From the NCBI GenBank assembly GCA_004020315.1, contig SAQG01000012.1, forward strand, positions 1 through 64,000: 64,000 bases of DNA, in the 5' to 3' direction. The position numbers and the translations under genes were made by a program. Position 1 is the first letter of the stretch, and each line of letters starts with the position of its first letter. The notes under the pieces were generated by a model. It was not told where the DNA came from. It made no database searches and saw only the letters and a program-made list of their open reading frames with translations. Source of the DNA: Mesorhizobium sp. (GTDB lineage Bacteria; Pseudomonadota; Alphaproteobacteria; Rhizobiales; Rhizobiaceae). Positions 43,015 to 52,326 of this stretch are shown in pieces.

Positions 43015-44427
43015 ATGAATTTTCGCACACATTTGGCTGCCCTTGTCCTTATGGCGGCCGGCTTCGCTTCTACGGCGGAAGCCGAAACCATCCGCGTGGC
43101 GATCGGCACGCAGGACACCACCATCAATACCGCCACGGGCGGATTGCTGATCCGTGAGTTGAAGCTGCTCGACAAATACCTTCCGCACGACGGCAAGTAT
43201 AAGGACGTCACCTATGATATTCAGTGGAAGAACTTCACGAGCGGTGCGCCGATCACCAATGAGCAGATCGCCGCAAAGCTTGATTTCGGCGTGATGGCGG
43301 ATTTCCCCGGCTCGTTCAACGGTCTCGCCCATATCAAGGCCGGAAGAAGGAGCTTGTTCATCACCGTGCTGTCCGGCAGCGTGAACGGCAGCGGCAATGG
43401 CATTGTAGTGCCGACCGCTTCGTCCATTCAGTCGCTCTCGGACCTCAAGGGCAAGACCATCTCCGTTCCATTCGCATCGACCTCGCACGGCATGCTGCTT
43501 CGCGCCATCAAGGCACAGGGGTGGGACGCCGAACGCGACGTGAAGATCATCACCCAGGCGCCTGAAGTTGCCGGCGCGGCCCTCCAGGCAAACCAGATCG
43601 AGGCGCATGCCGATTTTGTCCCATTTGCCGAACTCTTCCCGTGGCGCGGCTTCGCGCGCAAGATCTATGACGGATCGCAGGCAAAGACGCCCACTTTCCA
43701 CGGTGCTCTGGTCGATGCCAACTATGCCGAAAAATATCCCGAGATCGTTGTTGCCTATCTTCGCGCCGCAATCGAGGCCGATCAGTTGATCGCCAAGGAG
43801 CCGGAGAAATATAGTGAGCTGATCGCCAAGGTGACGGGCGTCGATGCCGAGGTCGAATACCTGTTCCATGGACCGCTCGGGCTTCAGACCCGTGATTTCA
43901 CCTGGAAGCCGGAATACCGCCAGGCTGTCGCCACTGCGATCGACACCTTGAGGTTCCTGAAAAAGACCGACCAGTCGCTCGACGTGAACAGCTTTGTCGA
44001 TGACCGGTTCATCAAGGCCGCATTCAAGGCGTCTGGGCTCGACTATGATGCCTCGCTCAAGAACTATGCCCAGCTGCCTTTGAATGCCAAGGATGCTGCC
44101 ACCGGTGAAGTGATCAGCGATCCCAAGCGCGTTGCTGAGATTTGGATCCAGGGTGAGCCGCTCGTCCGACACTATGCGTCGCCGGAGAACGCATTCAAGG
44201 CGCTCAAGGCCATCGAAGGTGAGGGCAAGCCGGTCCGCGTGTTTTATGCGCAGGACCGTGAAAGCGGCATCAAGTTGCTCGGCAATCAGGCCTGGTTCGT
44301 GCGTGCCGGCGGCGGCGAAGTCAGCGCCTTCCTGCTGAAGGAAAACGCCGAGAAATGGGCCAAGGATCATGGTGGCAAGGTGCTGGATTTCGCTGCCGCC
44401 AAGGCCTCGATCATGCCCAGCAATTGA
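43015..44427 (+). CDS. SsuA/NrtA-type binding protein with NosL-like C-terminal tail
   Basis: This 470-residue exported protein has a signal peptide (cut after AEA at about residue 23) and an SsuA/TauA/NrtA-type binding fold to about residue 330 (LLIRELKLLDKYLP, FGVMADFPGSFNG, ADFVPFAELFPWRGFAR). It is followed by a C-terminal part (about 385-470: RVFYAQDRESGIKLLGNQAW, then FLLKENAEKWAKDHGGKVLDF) resembling NosL, a copper-site-bearing protein of the nos operon. The fusion makes it longer than common SsuA (about 320). It is followed by permease and ATPase genes. Substrate unknown. Confidence 0.85.
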   Translation: MNFRTHLAALVLMAAGFASTAEAETIRVAIGTQDTTINTATGGLLIRELKLLDKYLPHDGKYKDVTYDIQWKNFTSGAPITNEQIAAKLDFGVMADFPGSFNGLAHIKAGRRSLFITVLSGSVNGSGNGIVVPTASSIQSLSDLKGKTISVPFASTSHGMLLRAIKAQGWDAERDVKIITQAPEVAGAALQANQIEAHADFVPFAELFPWRGFARKIYDGSQAKTPTFHGALVDANYAEKYPEIVVAYLRAAIEADQLIAKEPEKYSELIAKVTGVDAEVEYLFHGPLGLQTRDFTWKPEYRQAVATAIDTLRFLKKTDQSLDVNSFVDDRFIKAAFKASGLDYDASLKNYAQLPLNAKDAATGEVISDPKRVAEIWIQGEPLVRHYASPENAFKALKAIEGEGKPVRVFYAQDRESGIKLLGNQAWFVRAGGGEVSAFLLKENAEKWAKDHGGKVLDFAAAKASIMPSN

Positions 44428-44435
44428 GGCTGGCC

Positions 44436-45218
44436 ATGACGCGTTTCCACCTTGGGCGATGGTTGCGCAGGGCCGGATCCCTCGCCATCTGCCTCATTCT
44501 CTGGCAGATGGCATCGAGCCTCAGACTGAATCTCGGCATTGTCACGTTCGAGAACGTGTCATTGCCCGCGGATGTCGTGTCGGCGGCGTTGGATTTCCTG
44601 CGCTCGCCCAAGTTCTTTGCCCATATTTCGAGCAGCCTGGAAAGGGTTCTGGCCGGCTTTGGCATCGCCGCCGTGGTCGGTATCGGCCTCGGCCTCGTCA
44701 TCGGTCGCTCACGGTGGCTCGGGGATTTCCTGCAAGCCCCGCTTGAGCTCCTGCGGCCGATCCCGGCCGTCGCCTGGATTCCGCTTGCGGTTCTGATGTT
44801 TTCGTCCTCGGAACTCTCGATGATTTTCATCACCTTTACGGGCGCGTTGTTTCCGATCCTGCTCAACACCGTCCATGGCGTGGAAAGCGTCGATCCAAGG
44901 CTGATCGCCTCTGCCCGCAGCCTGGGGAGCACCCGGACCGCGATGCTGTTGGAAGTCATTATTCCAGGCGCGGCGCCGAACATCGTCACGGGCTTGGTCA
45001 TCGGCATGGGCACGTCCTGGTTTTGTCTCGTCACCGCCGAGATGATCTCCGGCCAGTTCGGTATCGGTTACTACACCTGGGAATCCTACACGCTGCAAAA
45101 CTATCCTGAAATCATCGTCGGCATGATCCTGATTGGGCTGTTCGGCATGGGAAGCAGCGCCCTCTTGCGAGCGGCAGGGGCGGCACTTCTTCCATGGCAC
45201 ACGAAGGACAGCAAATGA
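44436..45218 (+). CDS. SsuC/NrtB-type ABC transporter permease
   Basis: This 260-residue permease has about six membrane segments and the EAA loop (IASARSLGSTRTAMLLEVII, about 155-174). ATG 44436 is 8 bases after the binding-protein stop. The 3' end overlaps the ATPase start by ATGA. Together with 43015 and 45215 it forms a complete importer. Confidence 0.9.
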   Translation: MTRFHLGRWLRRAGSLAICLILWQMASSLRLNLGIVTFENVSLPADVVSAALDFLRSPKFFAHISSSLERVLAGFGIAAVVGIGLGLVIGRSRWLGDFLQAPLELLRPIPAVAWIPLAVLMFSSSELSMIFITFTGALFPILLNTVHGVESVDPRLIASARSLGSTRTAMLLEVIIPGAAPNIVTGLVIGMGTSWFCLVTAEMISGQFGIGYYTWESYTLQNYPEIIVGMILIGLFGMGSSALLRAAGAALLPWHTKDSK

Positions 45219-46045
45219 CGACCCATCAGCGCAGCTTTCGCGCGGCAACGGGCCGTATCGAGGCCAATCATGTTTCGATCCGGCTCGGTCGCGGCAGCAG
45301 TGCGTTCGAAGCCGTCAGTGATGCGAGCTTCGAAGTCTCTCCCGGCGAATTCGTCTGTCTTCTGGGGCCATCCGGCTGCGGAAAGTCGACCCTGCTCGGC
45401 GCCTTGGCGGGACATATCAAGCCAGCTGCCGGCGTCCTCTCGGTCGACGGACAGCCCGTAAAAGACCCCCATCCGGAACGCGGTATCGTTTTCCAGCACC
45501 ATACGCTCTTTCCGTGGAAGAATGCGCGCGACAACGTCGCTTTCGGCCTCAAGATGCGCGGCGTCAAGCGCGGGCAGCGGCGTCTCGAGGCGGAGAAAAT
45601 GCTCGATCTCGTCGGTCTGAACGGCTTTTCTGGGCGCTATCCCGGCCAACTGTCCGGCGGCATGCAGCAACGCGTCGAGATTGCGCGTGTTCTCGTCAAC
45701 CAGCCACGGCTGCTGCTGATGGATGAGCCCTTCGGGGCACTCGATGCCCTGACACGGCTTCGAATGCAGGAATTGCTGCTCGATATCTGGGAACAATTCC
45801 GCAAGACGATCCTATTCGTCACCCATGATATCGACGAAGCCCTGCTGCTCGCCGACCGGATCATCGTTATGCAGGCGCAACCCGGCCGGATCCATGAGGA
45901 AATCACCGTGCCTTTCGAGAGGCCGCGCATGACCGAGATCATCGCCTCGGGCGAGTTCATGCGCCTGAAACAGCATTGCCTGCATCTTCTTCACAGCGAC
46001 AGGCGAGGGGATACTTTGCCTCGGCTTTCTCCCTTGGGCTTGTGA
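45215..46045 (+). CDS. SsuB/NrtD-type ABC transporter ATP-binding protein
   Basis: This 276-residue ATPase has Walker A GPSGCGKST, Q-loop FQHHTLFPW, signature LSGGMQQR, Walker [10 protein letters not shown] and switch VTHDIDEA. This is the nitrate/sulfonate/taurine class. It starts inside the permease stop (ATGA) and ends the module; the next sequence is a remnant. Confidence 0.92.
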   Translation: MTTHQRSFRAATGRIEANHVSIRLGRGSSAFEAVSDASFEVSPGEFVCLLGPSGCGKSTLLGALAGHIKPAAGVLSVDGQPVKDPHPERGIVFQHHTLFPWKNARDNVAFGLKMRGVKRGQRRLEAEKMLDLVGLNGFSGRYPGQLSGGMQQRVEIARVLVNQPRLLLMDEPFGALDALTRLRMQELLLDIWEQFRKTILFVTHDIDEALLLADRIIVMQAQPGRIHEEITVPFERPRMTEIIASGEFMRLKQHCLHLLHSDRRGDTLPRLSPLGL

Positions 46046-46214
46046 TCAAGGCCCCGAGCCCGTTGGATGTAGTTCAATCGGCAAAAAAGGCAGTGAGCAG
46101 TAAGTGGCAGCCCGGTTCCTAAGCAGCGGCGTCGATGTGAGGACCGCCGGCCACAGCCAGATCGGGTCTGGAGCCGCATTCATGCCGCGTTGCGGGGCAA
46201 CGCAGTTGAGCGTC

Positions 46215-46580
46215 ATGGCTGTGCCCCCTTCGCCTCGACCAGCTTGACCATTGTGTGCAGCGCCCGGTTCGCCGGTCGATCTCGCTTTTCTTGCCGCATG
46301 CCAGATCCAGGGCCATCGAGAATATTGATCGGGTATAGTGCGGCCGAGAGCGGTCGAGGTTTCCAGGGCATGGTCTGTACGGCGATCCCCGCACTGGGGC
46401 CACGGCCAGACACTCGTCCACCACGTCCATCGCGCCGTCGATTTCCAGCAGGTTTCCGTATGGAAGCTGTGGAACGGCGGACAAGGCATTATAAAATGCC
46501 CCCGGCCGCCTACCTCGAGCATTCAAAGACGCTTTTTCCAGGCACTCCATGAGGCCCGTGAGCACTCCGCATTTTGCGTG
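46215..46580 (-). pseudogene. Ketopantoate-reductase-family (PanE/ApbA) C-terminal remnant
   Basis: The minus strand shows, in shifting frames, AFYNALSAVPQLPYGNLLE, MDVVDECLAVA, then SMALDLACGKKSEID and NRALHTMVKLVEAKGAQP with a stop at 46216. These correspond to the C-terminal domain of ketopantoate reductase-like proteins (N.I.AL...G.L, SM..DL..G..tEID, N..L...vK..E). At least one frameshift and a missing Rossmann half. Dead. Confidence 0.55.
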
Positions 46581-46755
46581 TGAACATCGTAGAACGACAG
46601 GCTCGGCATAAGCCGATTCCTTTTTTTCAAGCGCGGGCAGGTTTTCGGAATTTCATTTCTGTCTAAGTCTATAATATTAGTGGACTTTAATCCAAGGCCC
46701 TCGGTCAGGGCTGGCAATCGAGGCTATGCCCTCTGTTCAGAAGGATTAAGATCCC

Positions 46756-47762
46756 ATGCGAAAACTGATTTCCGCCGCCCTTGTCGGGCTTGCCCTGGCA
46801 GCCACATCCGTCGCCGCGCATGCCGATGACAAGAAAGTCGTCATCGCCTACCAGACCGGCGCCAACCCTTATAATCTTGGCATCGCCAATGGCGATCTTG
46901 CCAAGAAAACCGGCTGGAACATCGAATTCCGCCGCTTCAATTCCGGCGCCGACATTTTCGCCGCCATCGCATCCGGTGACGTCCAGATCGGCGATGTCGG
47001 ATCGAGCCCGTTCGCAGCGGCGGTCAGCAGGGGCATCGACGTGAAGGCGTTCTACATCTCGTCAGTCTCTCGTGACGGCGAAGCCCTGGTGGTGCGGCCC
47101 GAGATCAAATCGCCGGCCGACCTGCGCGGAAAGAAGCTTGCTGCCGCACCGGTGTCGACCGACCATTACCAGCTCCTTGCCGTCCTCAAGCAGGAAGGCA
47201 TTTCCGAGAAGGAAACCCAGGTCATTGCCATTCCGCAGCCTGAGATCGTCGCGGCCTGGAAACGCGGCGACATTGACGGGGCGTTCGTCTGGGATCCGGC
47301 ACTCTCCGAACTCAAGAAGAACGGCAAAGTCCTGCTCACGGCCGGCCAGGTCGCCGATCGTGGCGCGCCGACCTTCAGCGCACTGGTCGTGACCGGAGCG
47401 TTCGCCAAGGCCAATCCCGACTTCCTGGCCAGTATGTCCGGCTGATCGACGGCTATAATACGGCTTACCTGACCAACCCGGCTGCCTGGGGGCCGGAGTC
47501 CGAGAGCGCCAAGCTGATCGCCGGATTGCAGGGCGGCACGGCGGCCGAGAATTCGGAGCAGCTGAAGACGACGGTCGTCCCGCCACTTGACGAACAGGTG
47601 TCAGACAAATGGCTGGGCGGTGGCGAGAAGAGCGCCGTTGCGAAAATCCTCAAGGACACCGCGGGCTTCCTGAAGGACCAGAAGAAGATCACCACCATCA
47701 AGGACAGCTATGCCGCGTTCGCCGATCCGCAATATGCGGAGGCCGCCAAGGCCTCCAACTAG
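46756..47762 (+). pseudogene. Taurine/sulfonate ABC transporter binding protein (TauA/SsuA-like), one frameshift
   Basis: ATG 46756 starts a signal peptide (cut after AHA, about residue 22) and a binding fold with ANPYNLGIANGDLAKKTGW, GSSPFAAAVSRG and AAAPVSTDHYQLLAV. Near 47430 one base seems missing: the first frame stops at 47445 while the next frame continues QYVRLIDGYNTAYLTNPAAW through KDSYAAFADPQYAEAAKASN to the stop at 47762. Otherwise the gene is well kept and followed by intact ATPase and permease genes. It may be a recent mutation or a sequence error. Confidence 0.85.
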
Positions 47763-47785
47763 AAATCCCTAAACTGCATTCGGGT

Positions 47786-47812
47786 CTGGCTGGCGGAAAT
47801 CTCGCCTGCCAG
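47786..47812 (+). promoter_or_regulatory. Intercistronic stem-loop after binding-protein gene
   Basis: CTGGCTGGCG (47786-47795) pairs with CGCCTGCCAG (47803-47812), 9 of 10 positions, around a 7-base loop. There is no T-run. It lies between the TauA-like gene and the ATPase, like the hairpin at 24887, and probably stabilises the upstream message. Confidence 0.55.
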
Positions 47813-47829
47813 GCTGCCTGGAGGCCACC

Positions 47830-48624
47830 ATGCTTCGAATTCGCGATGCCAGCGTCACCTTTCCAGCTTCCGACGGCCAGGACGTTCACGCGCTCGATCA
47901 CGTCTCGCTCGACATTGCACCTGATTCCATTGTCGTCGCCGTCGGTGCTTCCGGATGCGGCAAGTCGACATTGCTCAACGCGATCGCCGGCTTCCTGCCG
48001 CTCACGAAAGGCACGATCACACTGGATGGAAAAGAGATTGTCGCGCCCGGCGGCGATCGTGGTGTCGTCTTCCAGAAGGATACCTTGTTGCCCTGGGCCA
48101 ATGTGCTGGACAACGTTGCTCTCGGCCTGAAATACGGGGGCGTGCCCCGAAGCGAACGCCATGAGCGATCAAGGCGTCTGCTGGAACTGGTCGGGCTCGC
48201 CGATTTCGCCGAAAAGCCGCCCTACGAACTGTCCGGCGGCATGCGCCAGCGCGTCGGCATCGCTCGGGCGCTGGCCACTGATCCAAAAATCCTCTTGATG
48301 GACGAGCCGTTCGGCGCCCTCGACAGCCTGACGCGCGAGACGATGCAGCAGCTTCTGGCCTCGGTCTGGGCCAAGACCGGCAAGCAGATCCTGTTCATCA
48401 CCCATTCCATTGAGGAAGCCCTCACGCTCGGCACGACCATCGTTGTGATGTCGCCTCGGCCAGGCCGCATCGTTGCCTGGTTCGACGCCGATTTCGTTCG
48501 CGAGTTCGCGGAGAGCGGCGACATCGGGCCGATCCAGTCCCACCCGCGTTTCATCGAAATGCGTCAGGAAATCCGCTCGCTCATCCACCAGCCGGAAGGC
48601 GCCCGCACAGGAACCCTGCAATGA
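47830..48624 (+). CDS. TauB/SsuB-type ABC transporter ATP-binding protein
   Basis: This 264-residue ATPase has Walker [11 protein letters not shown]-loop FQKDTLLPW, signature LSGGMRQR, Walker [10 protein letters not shown] and switch THSIEEA. It overlaps the permease by ATGA. It belongs to the importer with the frameshifted binding protein at 46756. Confidence 0.93.
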   Translation: MLRIRDASVTFPASDGQDVHALDHVSLDIAPDSIVVAVGASGCGKSTLLNAIAGFLPLTKGTITLDGKEIVAPGGDRGVVFQKDTLLPWANVLDNVALGLKYGGVPRSERHERSRRLLELVGLADFAEKPPYELSGGMRQRVGIARALATDPKILLMDEPFGALDSLTRETMQQLLASVWAKTGKQILFITHSIEEALTLGTTIVVMSPRPGRIVAWFDADFVREFAESGDIGPIQSHPRFIEMRQEIRSLIHQPEGARTGTLQ

Positions 48625-49469
48625 CGCTTGCCGCCAATTCCGGAACTTCATTTTCCTCTTCGACAGCCAAGCGCGCGCTGTCTCCCAAGCGGCGTCGGCC
48701 CGCGTCAACAAGCACGCTCGGCATCAGCCTGGTCACGCTGGCTGCGCTGCTGGCCTTGTGGTTCCTCGCCGCGCATTTCGAATGGGCGTCGCCGCTGTTC
48801 CTGCCGTCGCCGGCCGAGGTGCTGACCCAGTTCAGCGCCGTCTGGGCCGATGGCTATGCCAACGGCACGCTGCTCGAGCACACGCTGGCCAGCCTTGGCC
48901 GCATCGCCGCGGCGCTCGGTGTCGGTATTTTCCTTGGCATTCCGCTCGGTCTGCTGATGGGCCTCAATCGCTGGGTCAAGGGCATTTTCAGCGTGCCGAT
49001 CGATCTCTACTGGGGCTTGCCGCCTTTGGCCTACCTGCCGCTGTTGATCATCTGGCTGGGCATCGGCGAGACCTCCAAGATCGTGCTCCTGTCACTGTCC
49101 ACCTTTGCCCCGATCTGCTTTGCCGCACAGGCCGGTGTCCGGTCCGTACCCGTTGAACGGATCAATGCCGCGCTGTCGCTTGGGGCCAGCCGGCTGCAAC
49201 TGTTCACGAGCATCATCCTGCCGTCCGCATTGCCGGAAATCATGACCGGCCTGAAGATTGCCATCGGCGCTGGATTGTCGACGCTGGTCGCGGCCGAGTT
49301 GATCGCGGCCCAGTCGGGCCTTGGCTACATGATCATGTCGGCGGCCAATTTCCTCGCCACCGACGTCGTCTTCGTCGGCCTCATTGTAATCGCCATCCTT
49401 GCCTTCGCCTTCACCAGCGGCATGCGCTGGCTGGAGCACCGCCTCATCCCCTGGAAGGGCAAGATCTGA
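48621..49469 (+). CDS. TauC/SsuC-type ABC transporter permease
   Basis: This 282-residue permease has a Lys/Arg-rich cytoplasmic N-terminus, about six membrane spans and the EAA loop ([20 protein letters not shown]). It starts in the ATPase stop (ATGA) and ends 42 bases before the SsuD-like gene. Confidence 0.92.
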   Translation: MTLAANSGTSFSSSTAKRALSPKRRRPASTSTLGISLVTLAALLALWFLAAHFEWASPLFLPSPAEVLTQFSAVWADGYANGTLLEHTLASLGRIAAALGVGIFLGIPLGLLMGLNRWVKGIFSVPIDLYWGLPPLAYLPLLIIWLGIGETSKIVLLSLSTFAPICFAAQAGVRSVPVERINAALSLGASRLQLFTSIILPSALPEIMTGLKIAIGAGLSTLVAAELIAAQSGLGYMIMSAANFLATDVVFVGLIVIAILAFAFTSGMRWLEHRLIPWKGKI

Positions 49470-49511
49470 CGCTTGCCCCACACATTCCGCAGTCGCTGAA
49501 GGAACAATCCG

Positions 49512-50582
49512 ATGTCCAGCAACACCCGTCCGCTCGACCTCTACTGGTACCTGCCGACCCATGGCGATGGACCGTATCTCGGCACGGATGAGCGGCACCG
49601 CACGGCAACCTTCGGATATTTCAAGGAGATCGCCCAGGCCGCCGACCGGCTTGGCTTCAAGGGCGTGCTCCTGCCCACCGGAACGCGGTGCGAGGACGCC
49701 TGGATCGTGGCGGCCGGGCTGATCCCGCTTACCGAACGGCTGAAATTCCTCGTCGCACTTCGGCCGGGCAGCGGAACACCGGCCCTGTTCGCGCGCCATG
49801 CGGCCACCCTGGACCGCATTTCCGGCGGCCGTGTCCTGCTCAATGTCGTCACAGGCGCGGATCCGGCCGATCTCGCCGGCGACGGCAACAAGCTCAGCCA
49901 TGATGAGCGCTATGCGCAGACCGACGAGTTCCTGACGATCTGGCGACGAATCCTTTCGGGCGAGCCGGCGGATTTCGACGGCAAGTACCTTTCTGCCCAC
50001 GGCACCGACATTTCCTTCCCGCCGGTTCAGCAGCCCCATCCGCCACTCTGGTTCGGCGGCTCTTCCGACGCCGGCATTGCGATCGCCGCCAAGCATGTGG
50101 ACGCCTATCTGAGCTGGGGCGAACCGGTGGATCAGCTTGCCGAGAAGATCGATCGCGTGAGGGTGGCCGCGGCGGCACAAGGCCGAACGATCCGCTTCGG
50201 CCTTCGTATCCATCTGATCGTGCGCGAAACGGAGGAGGAGGCCTGGGCCGCCGCCGACCGGCTGATCAGCCACGTCACCGACGACCTGATCGCCGAAGCC
50301 CAGAACGGATTTGTCCACATCTCGGAATCCGTCGGCCAGAAGCGCATGTCGGCGCTGCATCAGGGCCGGCGCGACCGGCTGGTCGTCGGTCCGAATCTGT
50401 GGGCAGGACCCGGTCTGGTTCGCGGCGGCGCGGGAACGGCCCTGGTCGGCAATCCCGACAATGTTGCGGCGCGCATTCGCGAGTATCAGGAGATTGGCAT
50501 CGAAACGATCATCGCGTCCGGCTACCCGCATCTGGAAGAGGCGTTCAACGTCGCCGAACTGCTTTTCCCAAACTCGGCCTGA
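49512..50582 (+). CDS. ssuD: Alkanesulfonate monooxygenase (SsuD-like)
   Basis: This 356-residue luciferase-fold FMNH2-dependent monooxygenase has SsuD marks: [14 protein letters not shown] at the start, [14 protein letters not shown] (catalytic Cys region), [20 protein letters not shown] (in part), [15 protein letters not shown] and [13 protein letters not shown]. It cleaves the C-S bond of alkanesulfonates to aldehyde and sulfite, using FMNH2 from SsuE. No ssuE is next to it. It lies in an operon with the importer at 46756-49469. GAAGGA upstream. Confidence 0.9.
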   Translation: MSSNTRPLDLYWYLPTHGDGPYLGTDERHRTATFGYFKEIAQAADRLGFKGVLLPTGTRCEDAWIVAAGLIPLTERLKFLVALRPGSGTPALFARHAATLDRISGGRVLLNVVTGADPADLAGDGNKLSHDERYAQTDEFLTIWRRILSGEPADFDGKYLSAHGTDISFPPVQQPHPPLWFGGSSDAGIAIAAKHVDAYLSWGEPVDQLAEKIDRVRVAAAAQGRTIRFGLRIHLIVRETEEEAWAAADRLISHVTDDLIAEAQNGFVHISESVGQKRMSALHQGRRDRLVVGPNLWAGPGLVRGGAGTALVGNPDNVAARIREYQEIGIETIIASGYPHLEEAFNVAELLFPNSA

Positions 50583-50699
50583 GCAGCCAAGCCGCATCCG
50601 CGGAGCGCAGCTGGGACGTCGAGTTCGGACGCGGCGCACGCCCCAAGGTCGCCGCGTCCGCTTCATGACGTCCTGCCGGCGGCAGACAGGAAGGAAGGG

Positions 50700-50886
50700 G
50701 AAGCAATTCAATGGGCTGATCGTTGCCGATGAGGCGAGCTCCATACCGCTGGCCGAACATGGCGGCCATGTCGTCCAGCCTGAGGAACGGGCGAAATGGG
50801 AAGAGGGCGCGCGTGGTGTCTGGACGGATTTCGCCGGCACTGTCGGCGGAGCCGACAAGATCGAGGCAATCCGGAAGATCGCGTAG
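50700..50886 (+). pseudogene. C-terminal fragment of a binding-protein-like gene
   Basis: A frame ending at TAG 50884-50886 reads NGLIVADEASSIPLAEHGGH then WEEGARGVWTDFAGTVGG, the style of the helical C-terminus of a solute-binding protein or similar. It has no start codon and no upstream domain. It falls between the ssuD-like and OYE genes and looks like a leftover. Confidence 0.3.
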
Positions 50887-50955
50887 CGCTTCCAACACTC
50901 CACAAGGCGGGTTTGGACCAGAGCCGTACCCACCATCTTCATGAAAGGTATTTCC

Positions 50956-52071
50956 ATGACTACGCTGTTCGATCCTATCATGGTCGGTGACCTCAACCTT
51001 GCCAACCGCGTCGTCCTGGCGCCGCTGACGCGCAACCGTTCGCCGAATGCCGTGCCGCGAGACCTGGCCGTCACCTATTACGCACAGCGCGCCACGGCAG
51101 GGCTGCTCATCACGGAAGCGACGGCGATCACGCATCAGGGGCAGGGCTATGCCGATGTGCCTGGCCTCTACGCGCCTGAGCAGCTTGCGGGCTGGCGCAA
51201 AGTGACGGACGCCGTCCATACGGCAGGCGGAAAGATCGTGGTGCAGCTCTGGCATGTCGGCCGCATCTCCCACAATTCCCTGCAGCCCGGCGGTGGCAAG
51301 CCGGTCGCGCCGTCGGCGATCCGCGCCAAATCCAAGACGTACCTGATCGATCCGGAAGGCAGCGGCTTTTTTGCTGAGACGTCCGAGCCGCGCGCGCTCG
51401 AAAGGAGCGAACTGCCCGGCATCGTCGAGGATTTTCGGCGCGCCGCGAAATCGGCGGTAGAAGATGCCGGCTTCGACGGTGTCGAGATTCACGGCGCCAA
51501 TGGCTATCTGCTCGACCAGTTCCTGCGCTCCGGAAGCAACCACCGCACCGACGAGTATGGCGGATCGATCGAGAACCGCGCGCGCTTCCCGTTCGAGGTG
51601 ATCGACGCCGTCGTCGCGCAAGTCGGTGCGGGCAGAACCGGCATTCGCCTTTCGCCGGTCACACCCGGCAACGATTCGTTCGATCCTGATCCGCAGCCAG
51701 TGTTCGATCATGTCGTGAGGCGGCTTGCCGCCTATGGGCTAGCCTATGTCCACGTCATAGAAGGCGCGACGGGCGGAGCGCGGGATTTTCAGCAAGGCGA
51801 CCGGCCGTTCGACTATGCATCGTTCAAGGCCGCCTATCGCGACGCTGGCGGCAAAGGCGCCTGGCTGGTCAACAATGGTTATGACGCGAAGCTTGCCGAG
51901 GCAGCAATCGCACAGGGGCGGGCTGACCTGGTGGCCTTCGGCAAGCTCTTCCTTGCCAATCCGGATCTCGTCCGCAGGCTCCGGGAAGGAGCCGATCTGA
52001 ACACACCAGACAATTCCACCTTCTATGGTGGAGGTGCCAAGGGCTATATCGACTATCCGGCATTGGTGTGA
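50956..52071 (+). CDS. Old Yellow Enzyme family NADH:flavin oxidoreductase (NemA-like)
   Basis: This 371-residue TIM-barrel FMN enzyme starts MTTLFDPIMVGDLNLANRVV, with the LTRNRSPN segment, VQLWHVGRISH, the substrate-binding pair in GVEIHGANGYLLDQFL (His and Asn), NHRTDEYGGSIENR and the C-terminal FGKLFLANPDL. Family members reduce activated C=C bonds or nitro-esters with NAD(P)H. ATG 50956 has AAAGG 8 bases upstream. It follows the sulfonate module by about 370 bases and may be co-regulated. Confidence 0.93.
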   Translation: MTTLFDPIMVGDLNLANRVVLAPLTRNRSPNAVPRDLAVTYYAQRATAGLLITEATAITHQGQGYADVPGLYAPEQLAGWRKVTDAVHTAGGKIVVQLWHVGRISHNSLQPGGGKPVAPSAIRAKSKTYLIDPEGSGFFAETSEPRALERSELPGIVEDFRRAAKSAVEDAGFDGVEIHGANGYLLDQFLRSGSNHRTDEYGGSIENRARFPFEVIDAVVAQVGAGRTGIRLSPVTPGNDSFDPDPQPVFDHVVRRLAAYGLAYVHVIEGATGGARDFQQGDRPFDYASFKAAYRDAGGKGAWLVNNGYDAKLAEAAIAQGRADLVAFGKLFLANPDLVRRLREGADLNTPDNSTFYGGGAKGYIDYPALV

Positions 52072-52326
52072 ATGCGATCACACCCGCGCTGAGGGCGGGG
52101 TGGCTGCTCCTGCTGCCAAAGCGGAATCTCGAACAAAGCCTCAAGATTCCGGCATCATCCGACGATGTCGGTTGGCGGCGAGAAATAAATACCCGAGTCT
52201 AGATTTGGTGCGCAAAATCTCCGACCGACCAATCGACTTTCAGAAATACATCCAACGATAATCTCCTCGCCAACTTCATGGCTTCGGGAAATTTGCCGCC
52301 ATTCTGTATTACTCAGATTCGTTGAA
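52072..52326. other. Spacer downstream of the OYE gene
   Basis: I see no gene. The OYE gene (plus strand) and the antitoxin-like gene (minus strand) converge here. No clear terminator hairpin with T-run is visible. Confidence 0.4.

Noticed and set aside
42994..44370. A 458-codon minus-strand frame opposite the NosL-tailed receptor
   Set aside because: Antisense shadow of a conserved plus-strand gene without motifs of its own.
49092..51074. A 660-codon minus-strand frame over the permease, SsuD and OYE start
   Set aside because: Antisense to clearly conserved genes; no family motif, no ribosome binding site. Typical of GC-rich codon bias.
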